Source: Cupriavidus gilardii
GTDB taxonomy: Bacteria; Pseudomonadota; Gammaproteobacteria; Burkholderiales; Burkholderiaceae
Direction of reading: 5' to 3'
Length of the DNA: 64,000 bases
Assembly: GCF_008801915.1 (NCBI RefSeq)
Contig: NZ_VZOV01000004.1
Location: 247,131 to 311,130 of the forward strand
Shown here: positions 26,325 to 34,732 of the stretch, one piece after another
Position numbering within the stretch: the first letter of the stretch is position 1
Layout of the letters: every line of letters starts with the position of its first letter
Program-made: the position numbers and the translations under genes
The notes under the pieces: generated by a model
Told to the model about the DNA's origin: nothing
The model's input: only the letters and a program-made list of their open reading frames with translations
Database searches by the model: none

Positions 26325-27095
26325 TCAAAGCGGATGCAGCGCCGCCGGCGAATTCGCCGGCGAACTCATCAGATTGCGCACCGTGATCTTGGCCAGCAGG
26401 TTCGTCCGCGCCGCATCGCTCAGTTGACCGCTGTGGATCAGTGCCATTGCCTTGTCCTGGATACCGGCCGGCGGCTGCGGCCACGACAACCATTCGGCCA
26501 GCCAGGCGGCCTGCAGATCTGCCGGCATGGCGGCAAGCCCTTGCTCCATGGCTGAGACCAGCGAAGGGCGGGCCCCTGGGCGCGCCGCGAGGTGCGCGGC
26601 TTGCTCCAACAGGCGCGCAGCCGCGGTCGTCGTGCCGGCCGCCTGCGGACGCTCGCGTTCGGCGAGGACCCGGGCCAGGCGCGCCCTGAGCGTTTCCTCC
26701 AGCGAAGGATTCGGCTCCGCGAGGACCCGCGCCAAACGCGCGGTCGGCGTGTCTGCCGGCGTGGTGCCGCACGGCGGGTTGGCATGGCCGGCGGCCTGCA
26801 GGACGTCGTGCACGAGGCAGTGGCTCAGCCGAAGGTTGTGGCTCTCCAGCAGTGCGCCAAGCAGATCGCGCGGGTGTGCATCGGCATGCCGCTGCCTTTC
26901 CTGCTCTAGCGCCTCGAATACCGCATTCAGCGACAGGCGGTCGTGGCGCGCTTCGAGCGCGACGTGCGCTTCGCCGGCGCCGAATGCCGTGTGAGGTAAT
27001 TCTCGTGCCGCCGCGGGGCTGGCGTCGGACTCGAGAAGGCGTGGAAGAGAAATGGCTTGCTGGGGCGCGGCGGCGCCCGTCGAAGTGGTGTGCAT
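26325..27095 (-). CDS. Hypothetical alpha-helical protein with repeated motif
   Basis: The 256-residue product is rich in Ala, Leu, Arg and Glu and is predicted to be almost all helical. A near-identical motif, ARLARVLAE, occurs twice about 20 residues apart (near residues 133 and 154). No signal peptide or membrane segment is seen. The ATG at 27095 lacks a good ribosome-binding site. It converges with the exported oxidoreductase, leaving 10 bp between stop codons. No family is recognised. Confidence 0.55.
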   Translation of the reverse strand: MHTTSTGAAAPQQAISLPRLLESDASPAAARELPHTAFGAGEAHVALEARHDRLSLNAVFEALEQERQRHADAHPRDLLGALLESHNLRLSHCLVHDVLQAAGHANPPCGTTPADTPTARLARVLAEPNPSLEETLRARLARVLAERERPQAAGTTTAAARLLEQAAHLAARPGARPSLVSAMEQGLAAMPADLQAAWLAEWLSWPQPPAGIQDKAMALIHSGQLSDAARTNLLAKITVRNLMSSPANSPAALHPL

Positions 27096-27378
27096 GGGTG
27101 AAGGAAGGAGGGTAGGCGTTGAGGGGAAACCGCGCCGCGCCGGCAGGCGTGCCGCTGCGCCGCCGCGGTCCGGCTCGTGTCCGCGACGCGGACCGCGCGA
27201 TTCTGACGAGCCCCGCCGCAGCGCGCTTCCGATTTGCGGCGGCAACGGACGGAAGCAGGCCTTGCTGCCCAACGCCATATGGCGAGCGGCCTTCCGGGCG
27301 GCGGTAGAATGCCCACGCGCCGGACGATGCCCGTCTGCAAGCCCATATTTGCGGCGACACCGACCAGGGAGGATGACG

Positions 27379-27627
27379 ATGAGCGCCCCAGTTGCCCAAC
27401 ACACCGACGAGCGCCGCATCGGCGCCTGCGTTTACCTGCTGCACATGCTGCTGCAGCGCGCGGAACAGCTGCAGCCCGGCTTGCTCGACGCACTGATCCG
27501 TGGGGTCGCGGCGGACCGGGACAGCGCACAAGCCCAGGGGCTGACCGATCTGCGCGATACCGGCGTCTTCGACGAAGCGCTGCGCATGCTCGAACTGGCG
27601 AACGACCAGCTCAAGCCGCAGCCCTGA
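27379..27627 (+). CDS. Small hypothetical protein upstream of motor operon
   Basis: The 82-residue product is helical and acidic, with no membrane segment. The ATG at 27379 follows AGGGAGG by six bases; an in-frame ATG at 27373 is too close to it. It lies 83 bp upstream of the DUF3348 gene in the same direction and could be part of that operon. No family is recognised. Confidence 0.6.
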   Translation: MSAPVAQHTDERRIGACVYLLHMLLQRAEQLQPGLLDALIRGVAADRDSAQAQGLTDLRDTGVFDEALRMLELANDQLKPQP

Positions 27628-27710
27628 CCATAGCCGTCAGCGAGTTGCCGGCGCCAGCGCCGAATCGAGGGCTCGGCAGTGTAAACTGCGGGGTTTTTCA
27701 CTCAGGCGCT

Positions 27711-28541
27711 ATGTTGCAAGTGCCCCCGAGCGCAGGCCCCGGCGGACAGACGCTGATCCGGCTGCTTGCGCACCTGGCCGAAGCCCAGGCCCCCGAATCG
27801 GCCCCGTCGCTGTCCGGCCAGCTGAGCCAATGGCTGGGCTGGACGGACGCGATCGCGTTGTCGTCGGCGCTCAATGGCAATCCGCCGGCCGTGCCGGCTG
27901 CCGGCGCGCGCGCCATCGCCAGCAACGAAGCGGCCGACAGCGAGCGGGTTCGGGCGATGCTGGTCGAGGCGATCCGCGACGATCGCGCTTCGGCCCGGGG
28001 GCGGCGCAGTCCGGTCCGGCCGTTGCCGGCGGAGGCGCTCGACGCGTCGGCCGACTTTGCGATCTACCGCCAGCGCTATCTGACGCTGCAGCAGCGGATG
28101 GAAACTGCCATCGGCGATCTGCGCGGCCGGCTGCGGGCGGCGCTGGCCCGTCGGCCCGGCCAGGGCAGGCTGGCGATGCTCGATGCGGTGATGGAACGCG
28201 TGATGGGCGCGCGCGAGCAGGCCTTGCTGGCCAACCTGCCGGCCGTGCTGGAGGCGCACTACCAGCGCCTGCGGCATGCCGAGGAAAGCGCGCTGGCCCG
28301 GACTGCGGCGACCGAAGCTGCCGAAAGCGCCGAAGCCGCGCAAGACACCAATACCGCCAATGCCGCCAATATCGTCGAAAGGCCCGAGCCTGGTGGCGTG
28401 GCGGCGGCGATCACGCCTGGCGCATGGCGCCGGGTGTTCCGCCGCGACATGGAAGACCTGCTGCTGGCCGAGCTGGACCTGCGTTTCCAACCCGTCGAGG
28501 GACTGGTCGCAGCCTTGGGCCGCAACCGATCCGGCAGCTAA
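27711..28541 (+). CDS. DUF3348 family protein, first gene of motor-like operon
   Basis: The 276-residue protein matches the DUF3348 family as I recall it: a helical, cytoplasmic protein (SGQLSQWLGWTDAIALSSAL near residue 35, then the YRQRYLTLQQRME segment), with a low-complexity Ala/Glu/Thr stretch near residue 205 and a conserved C-terminal AELDLRFQPVEGLVAAL helix. No enzyme motif is seen. It precedes the DUF802 channel gene by 10 bp and is almost certainly co-transcribed with it. A cytoplasmic partner of the membrane complex is a reasonable guess. Confidence 0.8.
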   Translation: MLQVPPSAGPGGQTLIRLLAHLAEAQAPESAPSLSGQLSQWLGWTDAIALSSALNGNPPAVPAAGARAIASNEAADSERVRAMLVEAIRDDRASARGRRSPVRPLPAEALDASADFAIYRQRYLTLQQRMETAIGDLRGRLRAALARRPGQGRLAMLDAVMERVMGAREQALLANLPAVLEAHYQRLRHAEESALARTAATEAAESAEAAQDTNTANAANIVERPEPGGVAAAITPGAWRRVFRRDMEDLLLAELDLRFQPVEGLVAALGRNRSGS

Positions 28542-28551
28542 TCCGAACATC

Positions 28552-31017
28552 ATGACCCGATTCCCTATTCAACTTGTTGTGTTCCTCGCCGGCTTGCTGG
28601 CCGTCTGCTGGATCGGTGCCGGCTACGCGGGCTCGAATGCGCTGGCGTTCGCCGTGACGCTGCTGATCGGCGGCTTCTATGTCGGGGGCGCCTTCGAGCT
28701 GCAACGCTATCGCCGCGCGACGGCGAGCCTGACGCAGGCGGTCAACGGCCTGTCGGAGACGCCGGCGAGCCTCGGCGCCTGGCTCGATCGCATCGATCCG
28801 GGCCTGCGCCAGGCGGTGCGGCTGCGTGTCGAAGGCGAACGCGTGGCCTTGCCCGGGCCCGCGCTGACCTCGTATTTCGTCGGCCTGCTGGTGCTGCTCG
28901 GCATGCTCGGCACCTTTCTGGGCATGGTCGCCACGCTGAAGGGGACCGGCCTCGCGCTGGAAACCGCGACCGATCTGCAGGCGATCCGCGCCTCGCTGGC
29001 CGCGCCGGTCAAGGGCCTGGGTTTTGCGTTCGGTACTTCGGTCGCTGGCGTGGCGACCTCGGCCATGCTGGGGCTGCTGTCGGCGCTGTGCCGGCGTGAG
29101 CGTATCGACGCCGCGCAGGCGCTGGACGCCCATATCGCGACGACCTTGCGGGTCCATTCGCGCGCCCATCAGCGCGAGGAGGCGTTCCGCCTGATGCAGA
29201 GCCAGGCGGAGGCGATGCCGGTGCTGGTGGACCGGTTGAACGCGATGATGGCCGCGATGGAGCAGCAGAGCCAGGCGCTGACCGAACGGCTCGCCGCCAG
29301 TCAGGACGCGTTCCACGGCAAGACCGAAGCGGTCTACACCCGCCTGGCCGCGTCGGTCGAGCAATCGCTGAAGGACGGCGTCGCCGAGAGCGCGCGTGCC
29401 GCCAGCGCGGCGATCCAGCCAGCGGTGGAGGCCACCATGAGCGGCCTGGCCCGTGAAGCGGCCGGGCTGCGCGACACCGTCACGCAGTCGATGCGGCAGC
29501 AACTGGAAAGCCTGGCGTCGCGCTTCGATGCCACTACGGCGCAGGTGAGCGGCCTGTGGAACGACGCGCTGGCCGACCACCGGCGTACCAGCGCGGCGCT
29601 GGCCGACGGTCTGCGCGGCACGCTCGATGGCTTCGCCGCCAGCTTCGAGCAGCGCTCGGCCGGCCTGCTCGAGCAGGTTGCTCAGCGCATGGACACCGCG
29701 GCAGAGGCCGTGTCGGCCCGCTGGAACGAGGCCATGTCCGGCCAGGAACGCACCATCGGCGCGATTGCGGCCGAGAACCAGCAGGCGCTCGCCAACGCCG
29801 CGAGCGCGTTCGAGCGGAGCGCCAGCGCGCTGCTCGGCACGGTGGCACAGGCCCAGGCCGAACTGCGGGCGCAACTGGCCGCGCAGGACGAACAGCGGCT
29901 CGCCAACTGGAGCGCGACGCTGTCCAGCCACGAGCGCGCGATCGGCGCGATCGCGACGGAGAACCAGCAGGCGTTGGTGGCCGCCGCGGGCGCCTTCGAA
30001 CAGAACGCCAGCGCGCTGCTGGCCACGGTGGCGCGGGCACAGACCGAACTGCGCGCGCAACTGGCCGCGCAGGACGAACAGCGGCTCGCCAACTGGAGCG
30101 CGACGCTGTCCGGCCATGAGCGGGCCATTGGCGCGATCGCGGCCGAGAACCAGCAGGCACTGGCGGCCGCCACGGGCGCGTTCGAACAGAATGCGAGCAC
30201 GCTGCTGACCACGGTGGCACAGGCGCAGGCCGAACTGCGCGCGCAACTGGCGGCGCACGACGAGCAGCGCCTTGCCAACTGGAGCGCGACGCTGGACGGC
30301 ATCGCCGCCGCACTGCGCCAGCAATGGGAACAGACCGGTGCGCAGGCCGCGAGCCGGCAGCAGCAGATCTGCGAGACGCTGGAGCGCACCGCGCACGAGA
30401 TCACCGCGCAGACACAGGCGCAGGCTGCCTCGACCATCGCCGAAGTCGCCCGTCTGGCCCAGGTCGCCGGCGAAGCGCCGCGCGTCGCGGCCGATGCGAT
30501 TGCCGAACTGCGGCGCAAGCTGTCCGATGAAATGGCGCGCGACAACGCGATGCTCGAGGAACGCACGCGCCTGATGGAGAGCCTGTCCACGCTGCTGGAG
30601 CAAGTCGGCCGGACCTCGACCGCGCAACGCGAGGCAGTCGACACGCTGGTCGCCACCAGTGCGGAACTGCTCGAGCGCATCGGCTCGCGCTTCACCGACA
30701 AGGTCGAAGCCGAGACCGGCAAGCTGACCGACGTGGCGGCGCAGGTCAACGGCAGCGCGGCAGAAGTCGCCAGCCTGGGGGAAGCGTTCGGCGTGGCGGT
30801 GCAGCTGTTCAGCGAATCGAACGACAAGCTGGTCGCGCATCTGCAGCGCATCGAGGCCGCGCTCGACAAGTCGATGGCCCGCAGCGACGAGCAGCTTGCC
30901 TACTACGTGGCACAGGCGCGCGAAGTGGTGGACCTGAGCATGCGGTCGCAGAAGCAGATCCTTGAAGACCTGCAGCAGGTCGCCGGCCAACGCGCACCGG
31001 ACGCAGAGGCGGCATGA
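28552..31017 (+). CDS. DUF802 protein: MotA/TolQ/ExbB-like channel with long repeat tail
   Basis: The 821-residue protein has four membrane helices (about residues 8-27, 30-48, 106-128 and 155-180). The third and fourth carry the proton-channel pattern LLGMLGTFLGMVATL and PVKGLGFAFGTSVAGVATSAMLG, as in MotA, TolQ and ExbB. The rest (181-821) is a predicted helical, coiled-coil cytoplasmic tail that includes three 62-residue tandem repeats at 398-583. ZorA of Zorya defence systems has the same layout. It overlaps the next gene (MotB/ZorB-like) by ATGA, so the two subunits are translationally coupled. The channel role is inferred from the fold pattern. Confidence 0.82.
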   Translation: MTRFPIQLVVFLAGLLAVCWIGAGYAGSNALAFAVTLLIGGFYVGGAFELQRYRRATASLTQAVNGLSETPASLGAWLDRIDPGLRQAVRLRVEGERVALPGPALTSYFVGLLVLLGMLGTFLGMVATLKGTGLALETATDLQAIRASLAAPVKGLGFAFGTSVAGVATSAMLGLLSALCRRERIDAAQALDAHIATTLRVHSRAHQREEAFRLMQSQAEAMPVLVDRLNAMMAAMEQQSQALTERLAASQDAFHGKTEAVYTRLAASVEQSLKDGVAESARAASAAIQPAVEATMSGLAREAAGLRDTVTQSMRQQLESLASRFDATTAQVSGLWNDALADHRRTSAALADGLRGTLDGFAASFEQRSAGLLEQVAQRMDTAAEAVSARWNEAMSGQERTIGAIAAENQQALANAASAFERSASALLGTVAQAQAELRAQLAAQDEQRLANWSATLSSHERAIGAIATENQQALVAAAGAFEQNASALLATVARAQTELRAQLAAQDEQRLANWSATLSGHERAIGAIAAENQQALAAATGAFEQNASTLLTTVAQAQAELRAQLAAHDEQRLANWSATLDGIAAALRQQWEQTGAQAASRQQQICETLERTAHEITAQTQAQAASTIAEVARLAQVAGEAPRVAADAIAELRRKLSDEMARDNAMLEERTRLMESLSTLLEQVGRTSTAQREAVDTLVATSAELLERIGSRFTDKVEAETGKLTDVAAQVNGSAAEVASLGEAFGVAVQLFSESNDKLVAHLQRIEAALDKSMARSDEQLAYYVAQAREVVDLSMRSQKQILEDLQQVAGQRAPDAEAA
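29743..30300 (+). repeat. Three 186-bp in-frame tandem repeats in the DUF802 gene
   Basis: Equivalent codons at 29746, 29932 and 30118 are spaced by exactly 186 bp (62 codons). Each unit carries IGAIAAENQQAL-, then a QAELRAQLAA- and a RLANWSATL-like segment. The copies are nearly identical in DNA, so the expansion is recent. The repeats lengthen the coiled-coil tail in fixed steps. Confidence 0.88.
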
Positions 31018-31661
31018 GAGAGGAGATCGACGCCGGCGTCGAGCCGACCGTGCCGACCTGGGCCGTCTTCGGCGACCTGATGTCGGTGGTGCTCGGCGCC
31101 TTCGTGCTGATTCTGCTGGGCGTGATCGGCATCCAGCTCGAGCTCGCCTCGCGGCTGGACAACGAAGTCAAGCAGCGCCAGCAGGAGATGCACCGGCGCC
31201 AGAGCCTGGAGCAGGCGCTGGCCGGGCCGCTGGCGGCGGGGCGCGTGACGCTGGTAAACGGACGCATCGGCATCAGCGGCAGCGTGCTGTTCTCGCTGAA
31301 CTCCGCCGAGCTGCAGCCCGAAGGCCAGGAGGTGCTCAAGAGCCTGGCGGCGCCGTTGAAGGCCTATCTGCGTCATCGAGACGAAATCCTGATGGTCAGC
31401 GGCTTCACCGACGACCGGCAGGTGCGCGACGGCAACCGCCAGTTCGCCGACAACTGGGAGCTGTCGGCCCAGCGCGCGCTGACGGTGACCCGCGCGCTGA
31501 TCGATGCAGGTGTGCCGGCCGCGTCGGTGTTCTCGGCCGCCTTCGGCTCGCAACAGCCGGTCGCGTCGAACAAGGACGCGCAAGGCCGCGCCCGCAACCG
31601 CCGCGTCGAGATCGCGCCGATTCCGCGCGTGTCGATGGGAACAGGGAAGTCCGGTGGCTAG
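31014..31661 (+). CDS. OmpA-family MotB/ZorB-like peptidoglycan-binding subunit
   Basis: The 215-residue protein has a short N-terminus, one membrane helix (about 22-42) and an OmpA-like domain (about 80-205, with SGFTDDRQV and a RARNRRVEI end). At the start of the helix, WAVFGDLMSVVLGAF places D21 like the proton-carrying aspartate of MotB (ADFM) and ZorB (SDLM). The pairing with a MotA-like protein just upstream, through an ATGA overlap, supports a stator-type complex. It overlaps the DUF2894 gene by 8 bp. Confidence 0.87.
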   Translation: MREEIDAGVEPTVPTWAVFGDLMSVVLGAFVLILLGVIGIQLELASRLDNEVKQRQQEMHRRQSLEQALAGPLAAGRVTLVNGRIGISGSVLFSLNSAELQPEGQEVLKSLAAPLKAYLRHRDEILMVSGFTDDRQVRDGNRQFADNWELSAQRALTVTRALIDAGVPAASVFSAAFGSQQPVASNKDAQGRARNRRVEIAPIPRVSMGTGKSGG

Positions 31662-32355
31662 CTTGGGCGCCGACGACATGCGCGCGCGCATCGAGGCATG
31701 GCGCGACAGCGGCGCCGATCGCGTCGACCCGGTCCGCTTTCGCTTGCTGGAGGCGCTGGCGCGCCGGATGGACGCCCACCGCGGCGAAGCCCGGCGGCGC
31801 CTGGAAGACCGGCTCGCGGGGCTGGTGCAAGCCTATGAGGACCGGCTCCAGCGCGCAGCAGGCGAGTCCGGCGAGTCCCGTCAGCGCGAGTCCAACCCGC
31901 AGCGAAGCACACGCACGCCCGGGCCGCTTGCGGCGCTGGCCCGCGAGCTCCGAGGCGATATGGACGCGCAGGGCGAGGTCACGGGAGCCGCGGCGATCGC
32001 GCCGAGGCATCCGCCGCAGCCCGATCCCGCGCTGGTCGACTATGTGCGCCGCACATGGACCCGTCTGAGCGCCGATCGCGCCTGGCGCCAATCGCTGGAA
32101 CGCGTCCCCGAGAACGCCGGACCGCTGAACTCCAACCATCTGATCCACCGTGCGCTGTCCGCGATGCGCGAGCTGTCGCCGGGCTATCTGCAGCAGTTGC
32201 TGTCCTATGTCGATACGCTGTCGCGGCTCGAGCGGATGAACGCCGACAGCGCCGCCGACAGCAAGGGCACACCGCCCGCCGCCAATCCGGCCAAGGCCGC
32301 GCGCGGCAAAGCGCGCCAGTCGCGCGCCAGGCCCGCGGGGCCCTCGAAAGCCTGA
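31654..32355 (+). CDS. DUF2894 family protein, last gene of motor-like operon
   Basis: The 233-residue product fits the DUF2894 family: a helical N-terminus (RIEAWRDSGADRVDPVRFRLLEALARR), a variable middle and a conserved C-terminal part (GPLNSNHLIHRALSAMRELSPGYLQ read in two pieces). It ends in a basic, Ala/Lys/Arg-rich tail that could touch nucleic acid. The chosen start is a GTG at 31654 that overlaps the OmpA gene and has AGGGAAG upstream; an ATG at 31678 is an alternative. Its function is unknown. Confidence 0.78.
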   Translation: MASLGADDMRARIEAWRDSGADRVDPVRFRLLEALARRMDAHRGEARRRLEDRLAGLVQAYEDRLQRAAGESGESRQRESNPQRSTRTPGPLAALARELRGDMDAQGEVTGAAAIAPRHPPQPDPALVDYVRRTWTRLSADRAWRQSLERVPENAGPLNSNHLIHRALSAMRELSPGYLQQLLSYVDTLSRLERMNADSAADSKGTPPAANPAKAARGKARQSRARPAGPSKA

Positions 32356-32398
32356 GACCCGCCGGCATCACTGCATCGGGGATCACGACATCACGACC

Positions 32399-33301
32399 TC
32401 ACGGCGCCACCGGCGTCAGTCCCGCCGCGGTAAAGATCTGCTGCAGTTCGCCGCTGCCGCGCAGCGCATCGAGCGCGCGCTGCACCGCGTCGGCCAGTTC
32501 CTTGTTGTCGGCCTTGACCGCCATGCCGACCGCCCAGCCGCGCGGCGGCAGCAGCGGCGACGAGACTTCCGCGGCCGCGTACTGCGAAGCGGCGCGACCC
32601 TCGTCCTTCAGCGCGCTCTCGTACTGCGAACGCGTGACCATCGCCGCCGCGATCTCGCCGGCGAACAGCGCCCGCAAGCTGTCGCGCGGCGACGAATAGA
32701 TGCGGACCTTGTCTCGCAGCGCGCCGCCGGCGCCGGCCAGCAGGGCATTGGCACCGGCCGAGCCGGCTTCGGCGCCGAGCGGCAGGCCCGCCAGATCGCC
32801 GAGGTCGCGGATCCGCGGCAGCCGCGCGGTGTCGTGCACCAGCACGAACTGCTCGCGATAGTACGGCGCGAAGATCGTCGCCTTGTCGTTCTCCCGCATG
32901 AAGGCGCGGTCGACCGGCACGTGCAGCATCACGTCGGCCGGCCCATAGCCGAGATAGTGGCCGCGCCAGACCATGTTGCGCAGGTCGTCCGCCATGTTCT
33001 CGTCGGCGTCGAACGGCAGCAGCGTCAGCGACAGATTCAGCTGGCGGCTCAGCGCTTCCGCGATGGCGACATCGACGCCGGTGGGCTTGCCATCGACGAG
33101 CTCGGAGAAGGGGGCAAAGGCCTTGTAGACGGCGACCTTCAGCCGGCCACTCTCGCGGATCCTGGCCAGATCGGCCCAGGCGCCGGCTGACCAGGCGAGT
33201 CCGGCCGACAGCAACAGCAGCGCGATGGCGCGGCGGCGGCGCGGTGCCGCCTTCGGTGCTGGCGCTGCCCGCATCGAGGGCGCGCGGAACATCGGGGGCA
33301 T
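32399..33301 (-). CDS. MoxJ-like quinoprotein-associated binding protein
   Basis: The 300-residue family-3 solute-binding protein has a signal sequence (about residues 24-43) and the start RLKVAVYKAFAPFSELVDGKPTGVDVAIAEA divided across the first lobe. The DVMLHVPVD and YYREQFVLVHD segments fit the MoxJ_2 group that accompanies PQQ-dependent alcohol dehydrogenases. MoxJ-type proteins are thought to help assemble or activate the dehydrogenase rather than import a solute. It is the last gene of the minus-strand cluster. No quinoprotein dehydrogenase is found in the window. Confidence 0.8.
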   Translation of the reverse strand: MPPMFRAPSMRAAPAPKAAPRRRRAIALLLLSAGLAWSAGAWADLARIRESGRLKVAVYKAFAPFSELVDGKPTGVDVAIAEALSRQLNLSLTLLPFDADENMADDLRNMVWRGHYLGYGPADVMLHVPVDRAFMRENDKATIFAPYYREQFVLVHDTARLPRIRDLGDLAGLPLGAEAGSAGANALLAGAGGALRDKVRIYSSPRDSLRALFAGEIAAAMVTRSQYESALKDEGRAASQYAAAEVSSPLLPPRGWAVGMAVKADNKELADAVQRALDALRGSGELQQIFTAAGLTPVAP

Positions 33302-33395
33302 CGTTGTCTCCTGAAGGGGGCAAACGAAAAAAAAGAAGGGAGCGACGGCGGCGCACCGAGCCGCGGCGGAGCACGACAGGCATCGCCGCCTGCGC

Positions 33396-33926
33396 TTACT
33401 GCGGCCGGCGCGACTCCAGATAGGTCTTCAGCGCCCACACGGCTTCCTGCGTCAGCGTTTCGTCGAACGGCGGCATGTAGACGCGGCCGTCGCGCGTGCG
33501 GCCGCGGCGCACGGTGGTGGCGAAGTACTGGTCGATCTCGCTGTAGCAGCCTTGCTTCTTCTTCGGGTCGGCCAGCGCCGAACAATCCGAGTCGAGACTG
33601 CGCAGGTCCGGCGCAATGCCTCCGGAGATCGTCACGCTGGCGATCGCCACGCGTTGCTGCTCGCCGTAGCGCCGCGACGGTCCTGTATTGACGACGACCA
33701 CGCCGTCGCCGGTATCGATGAAGGCCGTATTGATGATGTTGCAGCCGTTGCCGACCGCGAAGTCGGCGTTCGCGCCCTCGAGCAGCCAGACGCCGTCGCC
33801 GATGCCGCGCGGCGCGAGGCGGTAGTCGGGCGGCTGCAGCGGCCTCTGCGCGAGCTCGTCGCCGAATGCCGATGCGGGCAACAGCAGGGCAATATGCAGG
33901 GCAATCGTGGCCAGCCTGTTGCTCAT
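33396..33926 (-). pseudogene. Chimera: zinc metallohydrolase start fused to heme-less PedF-type cytochrome end
   Basis: The frame is intact (176 residues) but joins parts of two genes. Residues 1 to about 98 are a signal peptide followed by the N-terminus of the quinoprotein-relay zinc metallohydrolase (for example FAVGNGCNIINTAFI and TGPSRRYGEQQRVAIA). It stops before the HxHxDH metal site. From about residue 100, ISGGIAPDLRSLDSDC to the end is the C-terminal half of a cytochrome c-550 PedF-like protein, with VYMPPF (M151) as the likely axial methionine. The CxxCH heme site is missing. The join lies near 33627-33640. An in-frame deletion is the simplest explanation, and neither original activity should remain. 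It overlaps the SoxYZ-like gene by 4 bp. Confidence 0.75.
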
Positions 33927-34732
33927 GGCAGCACCCTGGCGTCGATACGGTTGCCGTTGTTGTCGCGGCCGGTCACCGCCAGCGGTTGGGCAGCCGGCTC
34001 GCGCAGGTCGAACGAGAAGATCGGGTTCTCCGAAACGGGCTCGTGCAGCTCCAGCGTGCCGAGCGGTTCGCGGCGGCCGTCGACGAGGGCCAGCTGCTCG
34101 ATATGGAAGGCAGGGATGCCCGCCACGAGGCCGGTATCCATTGGATGCATCACGCGGATCCGGACCCGGCCACCGCCGCCATCGAGCGCGGCGAAGCGCC
34201 GGGCCTCGACCCGGTTCAGCGTCGCGCTCCACGAGCCATCCTTGCGTGTCACGCCCGGCACCGTGCAGCCGCCGCCGGCGGCGTCGACCAGCAGTCCGCC
34301 GACATGCCAGACCCCGTCGCGCGTGCGCGCCGCCACCCGTACCGGCGATCCCTGTTCGAGCTTGAAGCGGAAGGACAGGGCGGGCTTGAGCCTGCCAGGC
34401 GTGAAGGTCAGCACCTGGCGGATCGGATTGCGGTCGACGCCCACGACGATCCTGTCGACCTCGCCCAGCGCGGAGGCATCGAACGCGATGGGCACGTTCA
34501 GCGCATCCTCGGCGAAAGCGGGGCCGACGACCTTGACGCGCGGATCGAAGACCGCCGGCGCATTGCCCAGCATCTCGGCACGCAATGTGGGCCATTGCGG
34601 CGAGGCGAAGGGATCGGCATCGGCCGCCGCATGCCCCCGTGCCGCGGCCAGTACCGCCGCCAGGGCCAGCAGCGTGCCGAGCCACCCGCGGCCGCGCCCG
34701 CCATGGCGGCGGGGCCAGGCAGGCCGCCTCAT
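33923..34732 (-). CDS. Quinoprotein dehydrogenase-associated SoxYZ-like carrier
   Basis: The 269-residue exported protein (signal at about residues 17-36) has an N-terminal SoxY-like domain (ALNVPIAFDASAL, IVVGVDRNPIRQVL) and a C-terminal SoxZ-like domain (VRIRVMHPMDTGLV, HIEQLAL). The typical carrier cysteine of SoxY is represented only by the GGGCTVPG stretch near the middle. Proteins of this fused type occur in PQQ-alcohol-dehydrogenase clusters with relay metallohydrolases. Both ends overlap neighbours by ATGA, so the unit is tightly coupled. Confidence 0.82.
   Translation of the reverse strand: MRRPAWPRRHGGRGRGWLGTLLALAAVLAAARGHAAADADPFASPQWPTLRAEMLGNAPAVFDPRVKVVGPAFAEDALNVPIAFDASALGEVDRIVVGVDRNPIRQVLTFTPGRLKPALSFRFKLEQGSPVRVAARTRDGVWHVGGLLVDAAGGGCTVPGVTRKDGSWSATLNRVEARRFAALDGGGGRVRIRVMHPMDTGLVAGIPAFHIEQLALVDGRREPLGTLELHEPVSENPIFSFDLREPAAQPLAVTGRDNNGNRIDARVLP

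Noticed and set aside
28411..30990. An 859-codon minus-strand frame opposite the DUF802 gene
   Set aside because: Composition is that of a shadow (Arg, Gln, His, Gly rich). The plus strand has clear membrane helices, operon overlaps and repeats.
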